Positions 9,400-20,875 of a stretch of 64,000 nt of DNA are shown here, in pieces. A program made the translations under genes and the position numbers. Each line of letters starts with the position of its first letter. Position 1 is the stretch's first letter. The notes below the pieces were generated by a model that made no database searches, had not been told where the DNA came from, and saw nothing but the letters and a program-made list of their open reading frames with translations. The stretch covers positions 4,619,264 to 4,683,263 of the forward strand of contig AP025065.1 in NCBI GenBank assembly GCA_036186865.1, given 5' to 3'. The DNA comes from Eustoma russellianum. Lineage: Eukaryota; Streptophyta; Magnoliopsida; Gentianales; Gentianaceae.

Positions 9400-10235
9400 A
9401 TTAGGCCTAAAGGCCGAATGTAAGTACACACACACAAGTATATATACATACTTAATTATCTTGTGATATTCTATATAATATCCAACACTTATTCACCTTA
9501 TACTTTAGCATATACAACACATATAATATACACTCATAAGTACACTTTTTAATAAATTTCTTTCATTATATAAGGCCTAATGGCCGAAATATGTATAATA
9601 TGTATGCATTTATAAAAATCCTTTTACTATGTAGTATGTAATATCCAAAACTTATTCATTTTCATATATTAACATATATATTATACATATGTACATATGT
9701 GTACTACATAATAAGGTTATTTTCTCATAAAAGGCCTAAGGGCCGAAAATAATCATTTATATATATACATTTATATATATTTGTCTTATTCAAATTTACT
9801 CATATTTCATCACATATTATATCTTAACTATTGAAACATACTATTCATAAAATTAAAGTCAATGTGTACATAATACATATAAAAATTATTCATAACCTCC
9901 CAAAGGCTCATGGCCGAAAATTATATATATAAATTATACACATGTACATAATTATTTTGTGATATATTATATCATATCTAAAAATTATCTTTTTCAATCT
10001 CCAACATATACGTTTTACATATGTGCATATATATACCATTTACTAAAATGTTTTATCATAAAAGGCCTAGTGGCCGAAATTACCTATGCATATATATTTA
10101 TTTATGTTTATGCAAATAAGGTCATATTTAATACAATACCTTATTTACTTATCTTAACAGCATAACAATCTATAATATACATATGTACAAAATAAGTAAA
10201 ATCATTTTTAATATTAAAGGCCATATGGCCAAAAA
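9400..10235. repeat. GGCC-core periodic array, six units of 155-172 bp (first LTR)
   Basis: The motif AAGGCCTAANGGCCGAAAT, or close variants, starts at about 9404, 9574, 9733, 9905, 10064 and 10219. Each unit is otherwise very AT-rich with ACATATGTACATA-like stretches. The units are diverged from one another but the GGCC pair is kept, apart from one copy with GGCT and a last copy GGCCATATGGCC. Confidence 0.88.
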
Positions 10236-10800
10236 TATGAATCCACATAATTATATATATATATATATATATAAAACTTTAAGACACATTACATAGTATA
10301 CATGACTAAGCCATTTTTATATAACTACATACATATATATTATTTTACGTATATTTATATATACATTTATACGTCTATACATACTTATATATAATAAATC
10401 CGTGTGCGTATATATATACATCTACAAGCCGTATATATATATATATACATTAATACATTTTAAAAAAAACATATACATATATGTAGATCCGTGTATATAT
10501 ATATAGATCTATACACCTATACATAGATATACTCAAAAACTGTGTGTATGTATATCTTTTATACAAAAACCGTATATAAGTATATATACATCTACACCTC
10601 TATACATACTAATATATATACGTATATATAAACGTAGATCCATATATATATATATAGATCTATACACTTATATCTATATATATCAACATATATATATATT
10701 ATAATATACTCCAAGGTGTGTACATGTGCGTGTTTATATATAATGTATATGTATATATTGCGTGTAGTGTATATACGTATATACATCTATTACTCAACGT
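10236..10800. repeat. TA-rich tract with cryptic tandem structure
   Basis: Long runs of TATATA alternate with repeated phrases such as TACATCTACA and CGTAGATCC. The open frames found here (for example 10592-10786) are low-complexity artefacts rich in I and Y. The matching part of the other LTR at 15094-15131 has a clearly longer (AT)n run, the biggest length difference between the LTRs. Confidence 0.85.
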
Positions 10801-12027
10801 AGATCTAAATTTTCTTGATAGGAAATCTTGAACATACTACATGATGATCCAACTTTCATATGAACATAAATACTTAGTATTTGTAAAACCATGTAGGATC
10901 TAGGAAGAATACTTGCCTTGATTTACTTTCTTACTCTTAGATGGTGATTCCTTCACTTGGATTTGAAGAACATACTTCTCCTCCTTCTCCTTGGTGTATA
11001 CGGTTTCGATGCCCAAAAAGGAGAGTTAGTGTACAACTTATGAAGCTAATTATATGGAAGAATCAAACTTAAACTTTATAAAATTCTTACCTTACTTGCT
11101 TTTGATTTTACAAGCTACAACCTTCTTGAATCTTTCTTAGTTGATGGAGTGTTGTTTAAAACTTGATGTAGGAGTTGTTATGTGGGTTGAGTTGAAAAGA
11201 AAATCCTCTTCTTGTTTGAAGAATGCATAGCCGAGATTTAGAGAGGAGAAGGAGGGTTGTTTGGTTGGTTAATGAAGAGGGGAGGTGGAAGGAGATGGAT
11301 TGTGTATAATAATGGAGAGTAGTGTACTCTCCCCCTTGAATTTTCGGTGAGTGAAGAAGAGAGAGGGAGGTGAAGAATAATTGAAATAGTGTAAAGAAAG
11401 TGAAAGGATGAGGGAAGTGAGATGAATGATGTAAAAAATAATTTTTTTGTCTTCCTTTTCTTGGTGTATGGCCGAAAGTAGGAAGGGATGGGGAGGGGAA
11501 TATTGTGTGAAAAGATAAAGGGAAAGATTAAATAATGGTGGTGGGGTTTGAGTGGTGTAAGAGAGTATGGTATAAACTAATATTGATGATAAAGTGTGTA
11601 AGAATAAATAAGTTTGGCATGTGAGATGGGGGGGGCCTTAGATTAGGTGTGGTGGGATGGGAGATTTTTGTCTTTTATTGACATGTGGGATAAAGTGGAA
11701 GAAAACATCATACTAGTGTGTATTGTAGTTATCGTATCGGGTATTTTTATTCGTTTTGATTTATCTCTATCGACTTATGTTGCTACCGACTAATTTATTT
11801 AAATACCTTGTATGTCCTATACGGTCATTGTCTAGTCCCAACCAGTGTCCTTATATCCGTTAACTTATCTTAAGGTTATTTTTATGTGTGTTTCTAACCC
11901 CGATATTTAATGTCGATGTTTTTATTAATTCTAAATAAAAATTTAAAATTCCACTGCAATTTCATCAACATCGCATTTGCGTTCTATTTTCATCATTTCC
12001 ACTAGCCCAGAATCTCGGGTCGTAACA

Positions 12028-12651
12028 TTCTTCCCCCCTTATAAAAAGTTTCGTCCTCGAAACTTAGGGTTGTATCGATTTTACACTTAAGTTCTAGCAT
12101 TATTTCTTAATCATCTATGCTTCAACTTAGTATTTTCTGACTTATGAAATTTTCTTAATTGACTGTTTCCGTATATCTCTTATTAATTCACTTAGTCATT
12201 CTAAAACCTCATATTCCTACGAATTACAATAACCTTTATACTTTTTAGCTTCGGTCTCTAATTCTTTTCCGATTAAATCTTATATCATATCACTTCTTAC
12301 TTATTCATGCCTACGGTATTGAACTTACTCCATCATTGTCTAAGATTGTTTCCTTACATCTATGATCATCTCTTAAACTCTAAGATCACTTCTTAAGTTC
12401 ATGACGTTGTTTACTTATGTGCTCGTGGTAGATTTTTTTTTTGTGAAGCATATCCTAAGGAAAATAGTCTAATTATTACTACTCTAGATTAACTTACTAA
12501 ATTTTCAAGACACAAGATCATTCCGGACATTTTCGCTAAACCATTCTAAGGGAACTATTCTAAGGCTATTGCTCTCATTCTAAGATCTTCTTCTTAGACT
12601 ATAAAATCTTAACTTAGGTTGTACTATCATAACCTAAGCTCTGATACCAAC
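12028..12651 (-). other. Whole internal region of Tekay-B, 624 bp, non-coding
   Basis: Left end: polypurine tract (minus strand AAGGGGGGAAGAA) and the AAGTTTCG/CGAAACTT hairpin at 12046-12065. Right end: primer site TTGGTATCAGAGC (12637-12650) abutting the LTR. Between them is AT-rich DNA with no open frame of note. Only the two replication priming sites and the hairpin survive from a Tekay ancestor. Confidence 0.9.
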
Positions 12652-15081
12652 TGTAGCGCCCCGCCCGAAACCAGGGTTCTGGCTCAGTGCACCCGCCGTA
12701 CTCTACTCCATAGAGTACAAAGCGTCGATACTATACATGTACATGTTGACATGAATAATGAATCGATAAGCGGAAGCAACATAACATAAACAAATCATAA
12801 TCGACATGCAATGTACTACATCATAATCTGTACAAGTCATCATATACAGAATACTGAAATCTTCTGAAATACATCATAATCAAGCTTAATGTCTTCAAAC
12901 GAATCTCTCAGCAGGTTTCTTCGTTATCAATGATCTATCTAGCCTGTCATCAACAAGTCTGTGTAGTGATACCTGTTATCTGGAAAATGATAAATGAGGC
13001 AAGTATGAGCGATAGCCACCGACTTTTAATCGCTCAGCAAGTAGTCTTACCAGATACGACATGTGGATCATACATGGGAAGACGGGGTGACAAATCATAA
13101 TAACCATAAATTTTGAATATAATAAGCACGTCTCCTTTTTAACAAGTATCATAACATATCTGTAAAAACAGGTAAATAAGGAAGATTTCAAAACATACAT
13201 AACATAACAGCATCTCATTCTGCTTAATCCGTAACATCATACTACATCCATACTTAACTCCTAATCCATACTTATACCATCTTTACCTATCTTACATGTA
13301 CTACATTGTCATACTTAACACTACCTTGTCCATTGTATTGCTGTCATATACTTAAAGAATTCTTAATCAAAACTCTAAGGTAACATGGTCATGACGTGAT
13401 GTATAAAACATGACTTTTCATAAAATGACTTTTCATAAACATGACTTTTTCGTAATCATGACTTTTCATAAACGTGACATTTCATAACTTGACATGATTT
13501 TCATAACTTGCATAAAATGACATATTCATAACTTGCATGACATGACATTTTCATAACATGAAGACATAACATTTTCATCATTGGCTATAGCACTTTTCAT
13601 AAGAATAATAACACACGACATACCGATTGATTCCCCATATAATACATGTACGATATAAACATCATAACATATGTACATGTACCAACGGTGACGCGCTATG
13701 GCAGAGATCCCGTGTCCCAGACCCGGTGTTACACTCAGCCACATACGTAATCATATGCCCCTGACATCTACCACCCCGGTACCAATGTCACACTGGCGAA
13801 CATAACATGATCGTAATCATGAACATAACATAACATAACATATCGTGTGTCGATGGAATCAATCGTCTCGCGTTTATTATTCACATGCATATGAATTTTC
13901 AAAACATGAGATGTGACAATATAACTTTGCAAATCTTATTTTCATGCAACGTGAGACTCGGTCAAGTAAGGGTATCTTATCATACTACCACTAGTAACAT
14001 CACTTACATACTCACAGTCTAATTATCATAACTTAAAGAAATACCATAACCCTCCTTCCATAATATCAAGTCTACACATAGACTTCATAAATCATAACTT
14101 AAGTACTTAGGGTATATACTTCATATTTTCCGTCAACATATCATCTAGGGATTTCATAACTTATATTTTAACTTACACATATTCATATGTAACACATAGA
14201 ATACAATTAATATGAAATAAAATCATTTATGATATTAGGCCTAAAGGCCGAATGTAAGTACACACACACAAGTATATATACATACTTAATTATCTTATGA
14301 TATTCTATATAATATCCAACACTAATTCACCTTATACTTTAGCATATATAACACATATAATATACACTCATAAGTACACTTTTTAATAAAGTTCTTTCAT
14401 TATATAAGGCCTAATGGCCGAAATATGTATAATATGTATGCATTTATAAAAATCCTTTTACTATGTAGTATGTAATATCCAAAATTTATACATTTTCATA
14501 TATTAACATATATATTATACATATGTACATATGTGTACTACATAATAAGGTTATTTTCTCATAAAAGGCCTAAGGGCCGAAAATAATCATTTATATATAC
14601 ACATTTATATATATTTGTCTTATTCAAATTTACTCATATTTCATCACATATTATATCTTAACTATTGAAACATACTATTCATAAAATTAAAGTCAATGTG
14701 TACATAATACATATAAAAATTATTCATAACCTCCCAAAGGCTCATGGCCGAAAATTATATATATAAATTATACACATGTACATAATTATTTTGTGATATA
14801 TTATATCATATCTAAAAATTATCTTTTTCAATCTCCAACATATACGTTTTACATATGTGCATATATATACCATTTACTAAAATGTTTTATCATAAAAGTC
14901 CTAGTGGCCGAAATTACCTATGCATATATATTTATTTATATTTATGCAAATTAGGTCATATTTAATACAATACCTTATTTACTTATCTTAACAGCATAAC
15001 AATCTATAATATACATATGTACAAAATAAGTAAAATCATTTTTAATATTAAAGGCCATATGGCCAAAAATATGAATCCACA

Positions 15082-15132
<51 letters not shown>

Positions 15133-16891
15133 CTTTAAGACACATTACATAGTATACATGACTAAGCCATTTTTATATAACTACATACATATATATTATT
15201 TTACATATATTTATATATACATTTATACGTCTACACATACTTATATATAATAAATCCGTGTGTGTATATATATACATCTACAAGCCGTATATATATATAT
15301 ACATTAATACATTTTAAAAAAAACATATACATATATGTAGATCCGTGTATATATATATATAGATCTATACACCTATACATAGATATACTCAAAAACCGTG
15401 TGTATGTATATCTTTTATACAAAAACCATATATAAGTATATATACATCAACACCTCTATACATACTAATATATATACGTATATATAAACGTAGATCCACA
15501 TATATATATAGATCTATACACTTATATCTATATATTATCAACATATATATATATATATATATTATAATATACTCCAAGGTGTGTACATGTGCGTGTTTAT
15601 ATATAATGTATATGTATATATTGCGCATAGTGTATATACGTATATACATCTATTACTCAACGTAGATCTAAATTTTCTTGATAAGAAATCTTGAACATAC
15701 TACATGATGATCCAACTTTCATATGAACATAAATACTTAGTATTTGTAAAACTATGTAGGATCTAGGAAGAATACTTGCCTTGATTTACTTTCTTACTCT
15801 TAGATGGCGATTCCTTCACTTGGATTTGAAGAACATACTTCTCCTCCTTCTCCTTGGTGTATACGGTTTTGATGCCCAAAAAGGAGAGTTAGTGTACAAC
15901 TTATGAAGCTAATTATATGGAAGAATCAAACTTAAACTTTATAAAATTCTTACCTTACTTGCTTTTGATTTTACAAGCTACAACCTTCTTGAATCTTTCT
16001 TAGTTGATGGAGTGTTGTTTAAAACTTGATGTAGGAGTTGTTATGTGGGTTGAGTTTAAAAGAAAATCCTCTTCTTGTTTGAAGAATGCATAGCCGAGAT
16101 TTAGAGAGGAGAAGGAGGGTTGTTTGGTTGGTTAATGAAGAGGGGAGGTGGAAGGAGATGGCTTGTGTATAATAATGGAGAGTAGTGTACTCTCCCCCTT
16201 GAATTTTCGGTGAGTGAAGAAGAGAGAGGGAGGTGAAGAATAATTGAAATAGTGTAAAGAAAGTGAAAGGATGAGGGAAGTGAGATGAATGATGTAAAAA
16301 TAATAATTTTTTTGTCTTCCTTTTCTTGGTGTATGGCCGAAAGTAGGAAGGGATGGGGAGGGGAATATTGTGTGAAAAGATAAAGGGAAAGATTAAAGAA
16401 TGGTGGTGGGGTTTGAGTGGTGTAAGAGAATATGGTATAAACTAATATTGATGATAAAGTGTGTAAGAATAAATAAGTTTGGCATGTGAGATAGGGGGGC
16501 GTTAGATTAGGTGTGGTGGGATGGGAGATTTTTGTCTTTTATTGACATGTGGGATAAAGTGGAAGAAAACATCATACTAGTGTGTATTGTAGTTATCGTA
16601 TCGGGTATTTTTATTCGTTTTGATTTATCTCTATCGACTTATGTTGCTACCGACTAATTTATTTAAATACCTTGTATGTCCTATACGGTCATTGTCTAGT
16701 CCCAACCAGTCTCGTTATATCCGTTAACTTATCTTAAGGTTATTTTTATGTGTGTTTCTAACCCCGATATTTAATGTCGATGTCTTTATTAATTCTAAAT
16801 AAAAATTTAAAATTCCACTGCAATTTCATCAACATCGCATTTGTGTTCTATTTTCATCATTTCCACTAGTCCGGAATCTCGGGTCGTAACA
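12652..16891 (-). repeat. 5' LTR of Tekay-B, 4240 bp
   Basis: This is the near-identical partner of 7818-12027. Differences are scattered substitutions plus microsatellite length changes. It ends ...CGTAACA followed by the TATTC target duplication. As the 5' LTR it should hold the promoter, but TATA-like sequences are too many in the TA-rich part to choose one. Confidence 0.95.
14234..15070. repeat. GGCC-core periodic array, six units (second LTR)
   Basis: Motif starts are at about 14238, 14408, 14567, 14739, 14898 and 15053, the same spacing as in the other LTR. The fifth copy has lost its left GGCC (AAAGTCCTAGTGGCCGAAAT). The adjoining TA-rich tract runs from about 15071 to 15660. Confidence 0.87.
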
Positions 16892-16896
16892 TATTC

Positions 16897-17511
16897 ACCA
16901 CTTGATTTATAGACAAATAAGTCCCTATCTAATCTTATTCTTTACCTTTTATCAGGTATCATTCTTCCTCCTTATCCCAAATCATGGTATGATCAATTCT
17001 TAAGTAATACTGATAAATTTTAAAAATTGCTGTAGTTAAAAAAACAAAATGTGGTATATTTGGAGACAATTTCTGAAACAAGTCGGATCCAGTTGCTAGT
17101 GCCATCTAAGGGAACCCTGGACGACACTGCCAGTTGCATCAAAGAAACACTGTTGGACGGCATTGTCAGTTGCGAGTTAAGTGGGTTTCGGGTGTACAAA
17201 TGCTCAGGACGACACAATACCACCTAAGCTCAGGACGACACTGTCAGACGCATCCAAGGCTTTGAGCCCACTGCCAAGTGCATCCTAAGCCTTGGATGAC
17301 ACTGCCAAAACCATCTTAGGATCCTGGACACAACCCCCGACGTACACACATACGGGGCCTCTGAGTGGAACAGATTTTCAGACACTAGATGCACCTCATA
17401 AGCATGCATTCGGTGAGGAAAGGTATGTAACATAATTTTTTGAATAACACTTATACATAGAATGAGTTACTAATATATGTCTAAAATTGCATGTTTGATT
17501 CATATTCTCAA
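16897..17511. repeat. Spacer with a degenerate tandem repeat (17090-17335)
   Basis: Between about 17090 and 17335 the phrase GGACGACACTGCCAGTTGCATC recurs in altered forms (GACGACACTGTCAGACGCATC, GATGACACTGCCAAAACCATC and others) with spacing near 30-60 bp. The rest of the spacer shows nothing I recognise. Short minus-strand open frames across it are by-products of the repeat. Confidence 0.55.
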
Positions 17512-17796
17512 GACAAACTTATGGATGTTGCTGATGCTGTTGAGGACGATCAGACTTATATTGATCTATCTCATACTATGAACAATGCTGAATATTACAG
17601 AGCAATTGAGTTGATGTGTACAACACCATCTTATCCTCAAGGCGACGTCACAGATCCATCTCAATAGTCTCAGTCACGTCCAGTATCTATGCTGACGTCT
17701 CCACCATTCTGACATGTCAGACGTAGGGAACGGGTTAGGCGAGCAAATACCTGCGATATAGGGTCACATATTAGTGGCAAAAAAAGAAAGAGCTAA
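17512..17796 (+). pseudogene. Broken C-terminus, perhaps of a plant-mobile-domain protein
   Basis: One frame reads 95 codons to a final TAA with two internal stops (TAG and TGA). The encoded stretch is acidic at first (DVADAVEDDQTYIDLSHTM), then has MCTTPSYPQGDVTDPSQ, and ends in an arginine-rich basic tail (VRRRERVRRANTCDIG, then KKRKS). That serine/proline then RRRE-rich ending reminds me of the tails of plant mobile domain (MAIN-like) proteins, which are often spread by transposons. Nothing of the main domain is present. The identification rests on recollection of the tail only and is weak. Confidence 0.3.
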
Positions 17797-18077
17797 GATA
17801 TGTATTTTTTTCTCTATGTATCGAGATTTGTATTGATAATAAAGATTGTAATATATATAACAAAGTTGTTTTGATATATGAACATAAATTTATTGTTTTT
17901 CGTATTTTTTTACTTTTTTGTATAATGTAAAAATAGTATTATACATTATTTTATTAAATTGAAATTATACACTGGACTCAAACCCTAACCTGAACATAAC
18001 CTAATCCTAAACCATATAGCCTATCTTTAACCTTATCTCTTACCTTATGGATCCAACCACAAAAATGATAATAATAT

Positions 18078-18394
18078 ATGTAGGACCTCAGGCACCACCA
18101 ACTCTCCCAAAACCAATTGGTGATAGGAGATACGCATACTCTAGCCTTACAGTGTATCCAGCACACACAAGTGTCCATAGCATTCTACTGTGACTTGGCC
18201 TACCCGGGCTACGCGCCACGGGACAATTGCTACACCCAAAAATCTCCCCCTCAACATTTGCTCCCGCTGGGAATCGAACCCGAGACCTTGGCTCTGATAC
18301 CACTTGTAGGACCTCAGGCGCCACCAACTCTCCCAAAATCGATTGGTGATAGGAGATGCGCATACCCTAGCCTTATAGTGCATTCAGCACACAA
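18078..18394 (-). mobile_element. TRIM-like miniature LTR element, second LTR cut by Copia-1
   Basis: A 157-bp repeat (18078-18234), TGTAGGACCTC... to ...GACAATTGCTACA, is followed by 70 bp (18235-18304) and by a second copy starting at 18305. The 70-bp interval ends in TGGCTCTGATACCACT, which on the minus strand is an initiator-Met primer site, and begins with a polypurine tract (minus strand GAGGGGGAGATTTTTGGG). There is no coding room. The second LTR stops after 90 bp where the Copia-1 5' LTR begins. A complete relative lies at 59010-59391. Confidence 0.85.
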
Positions 18395-18527
18395 TGTTGA
18401 GAAATATGTTTGAATAATATTCAAAGTCATGATTTTAAGTAGAGAATTCTTAAAAATGTCACATATGGTGTTATAATTGATTAAAAGTTGAAATAAAGTT
18501 AAAACAAATGAAAAAGTGACATCGATC

Positions 18528-18750
18528 TCTATATAGATCTCTCAGCCAGAGATCGATGTATACATAGATCTCTACATAGATCTCTCAGTCAGAGATCGAT
18601 GTACATAGATCTCTACATCGATCGATCGATGTCACACAGAGGCAAAAATTGAAACTCACTGTGAGACATAGATCTCTCAACCAGAGGTACATCGATCGAT
18701 CGATGTATAGATCAGTCTCTAAAATTGAGACACAGATCGATCGATGTCTA
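18528..18750. repeat. Cluster of ATCGATCGATCGAT palindromes and AGATCTCT/AGAGATCGATGT inverted repeats
   Basis: The best core is ACATCGATCGATCGATGT, a perfect 18-bp palindrome, seen twice, with partial copies such as ACAGATCGATCGATGT. It alternates with AGATCTCTCAGCCAGAGATC, itself able to fold. The same cluster is at 47868-48090 in the 3' LTR and, more diverged, at 57748-58050 in the solo LTR. Confidence 0.9.
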
Positions 18751-19905
18751 GCGTTTTTGGAGAAATTTTTCTAAAAAATGATAAAATGATTGTTTCCATT
18801 TACATATATTTCATATATGTATTATGTGATTTTATTACTTGTTTTTTATGATAATAATAGTGTTTTTTCCACTAATGTGCCTTGAAAGTTTCTATAACTT
18901 ACCAAAAAGGGCAAAATTGGTATTTTGAGTTTTGTAGGAACATGACATGGTGAAAATGTTTCAAAGACACATTCATATTATATTTATCATCACAAAGGTG
19001 TCATTATATCTATTTCTGACCATCTGGGTCATTTCTGGAGTTTTCTCTCACCATAGGCATTTTGGTCATTTTATTCTTGAGGGCATTTTTGGCATTTTCA
19101 CTCAAAGAATCTCTTGAGTATATTATCATCTTCATTTTGGAGTTGATTGATAATTATATTGAAGATTATTTGGTGAGCTTTTATTATTTCTCTATTTGAT
19201 GATATTATCGACGATAGCGGGATATGTGACGAGTTGTGATGTCACATTCTATTTCTTTCTTGAAGAGCCTCTTCTATATGTTATTGGAGGATATTAATCA
19301 TCATTTTACAGAGAATTTAAAGGTGTTAAAGGTGTGGAAATGATCACAACGTACAAGAAGAAATAGTGGGAATTTTGGTGTTATATGTTGACATAATCTT
19401 GTCAACTATTATTTGTTGATTTCTTCTTCAAAAATATGAGTTGATATACATATATAAAAGCCTCCAAATGTGTAGTAACATGTGAAAATGATGGTGTACT
19501 CATTTTATGATGTAGTGACAAGTGGAGCAACCAGAAAGAAGCTAGTTGGCAAAGTTGCCAACTAGGAAAATTCAAAAAGGTAGCCAACGGCTACTACATG
19601 GTTTTTGGAGCTGATTTTGTTAGTCAAATTGTAGCCCTCGCATGCCCTATTTTCAATCCAAGGAGTTGAGGGTTTCTTGGTATTATTATCCCTTACTATT
19701 ATCTTCATTTTGCAAAGAAATTCCACATCATTTTTGAAGCAAAATTTCGGCCATGCTGAAATTTCAAGGTGGACCAATGATTCTTCTTTATTTTGCCATA
19801 TGTACAAGGTGTTTATGAGGGCCAACCGATAGTGTGAAGTCACTTAAGCATTGATGATGAAGATGGTGACACATTGGAGTTCTTATCTCCAAGGCTCATT
19901 TCACC

Positions 19906-19915
19906 CTATAAATAG
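19906..19915 (+). promoter_or_regulatory. Likely TATA box of Copia-1 5' LTR
   Basis: CTATAAATAG lies in a CACCCTATAAATAGAAGGC context about 230 bp before the Tekay-C insertion. The same sequence is at 49240-49249 in the 3' LTR, and the solo LTR has CTATAAATAGGAG on the minus strand at 56550-56562. Conservation across three family members supports a promoter. Tekay-C lies downstream and would separate this promoter from the coding region. Confidence 0.8.
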
Positions 19916-20875
19916 AAGGCAAAGGTAGAGAAGAACAACACACACTTGAAAGCAATAGTTGAATTGTCTTGCTATCTTCTTCTCCTCATTCTTGTTTCAT
20001 TCTTTGTGGCCAAGGTGTTCTTGTGATATTTGTTGTAGGGCTACAAGCCTCTTGTGCCTCATTTGTAAATTGATTAGTCAAATCTATAAGACTACATCAA
20101 TAGGTGATAAACGTGTTGCAACCAAGAGTTGCATATGTAGCGCCCCAGCCCGACGCTGTCATCGGAACCAGTGCACCTGCCGTAGTCTACTATGAGAACT
20201 ACAAAGCGTCAAAGCGGATCAAGCATACATCATCTATGACGTAAGATAAATCAGCGGAAACGTCATAAAATCTAAAACTTCATCGTCAATAATACAACCA
20301 GAAAATGCAGCGGAAATAAAAGGTGTTTGTTCATCTAGCTATTATAAGTTCCAGAACAACATTATAACACTGAGTTTCCAAACTTAAAGAAAATAGTCCA
20401 GCATCTATCTATTCCCATGTCCGTCATCCCATTGAGCCCACTCGCCATCGTCTTCGATAAATATCAACTCATATTCAGGCTCACCTGAAAAGGAATAGAG
20501 TAACTGTTCTTAGCGAAATTATCGTCAGCAAGTAACCCGTCTATACACCTTACGGGATCACACACGACGAGCAATCAGTGTATAAGTCATTGCCCAAAAT
20601 AAGATGCTCGGGTTCGCAAATAGCATCTTCATAAGAATTCCTCAAACAAATAAAACACATAAATGATACACGGATACGAGAACAAACATGTACTAAAACA
20701 ACATATCACAAAAGCATGTCATAAGCTAGTCACATTTCTTACATGTCAAATCTTATGCTTCGTGTAACATGATGCATGAACTTCTTTAAAACCACACACA
20801 ACACCCATGCATAAGTCTTCTTTCATAAACATGTCATGCGTGTCATTTCACAAACTTTTCATAATACTTCTTATC

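Larger units (their letters stand above)
7818..12027 (-). repeat. 3' LTR of Tekay-B, 4210 bp
   Basis: It reads TGTAGCGCCCCG... to ...GGGTCGTAACA on the plus strand and matches 12652-16891 throughout. It holds the U5 block with GTGCAC at 7853-7858, a GGCC-core periodic array (9400-10235), a long TA-rich tract (10236-10800) and a purine-rich outer part (11200-11700) with two more GGCCGA-like motifs. The small minus-strand open frames at 8142-8384 and 8692-8910 are duplicated exactly in the other LTR and show no recognisable domain. Confidence 0.95.
7818..16891 (-). mobile_element. Tekay-B: non-autonomous large-LTR element (LARD-like)
   Basis: Two 4.2-kb direct repeats surround only 624 bp. Perfect 5-bp target duplications, TATTC at 7813-7817 and 16892-16896, show a true insertion of the whole unit. 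The primer site, polypurine tract and LTR tips match the Tekay-A/C pattern, so orientation is minus. There is no gag or pol sequence, even decayed, that I can recognise, so it must depend on enzymes from another element. The two LTRs differ by roughly 1 percent by eye, so insertion is recent. Confidence 0.93.
18395..20135 (+). repeat. 5' LTR of Copia-1, first part
   Basis: It begins TGTTGAGAAATATG and aligns with 47742-49480. It contains the ATCGATCGATCGAT palindrome cluster (18528-18750), a TTTCGGCCATGCTGAAATTTC block near 19745, and a TATA box at 19906. Tekay-C interrupts it after GAGTTGCATA. Confidence 0.95.

Noticed and set aside
10592..10786. Tyr/Ile-rich open frames in the TA-rich tract (also 15017-15649)
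   Set aside because: Pure low-complexity translation of TATATA repeats.
18088..18413. Open frames of 66-98 codons around the TRIM, repeated at 59019-59294
   Set aside because: They translate the LTR and primer site of the TRIM-like element and share frames only because the LTRs are similar.
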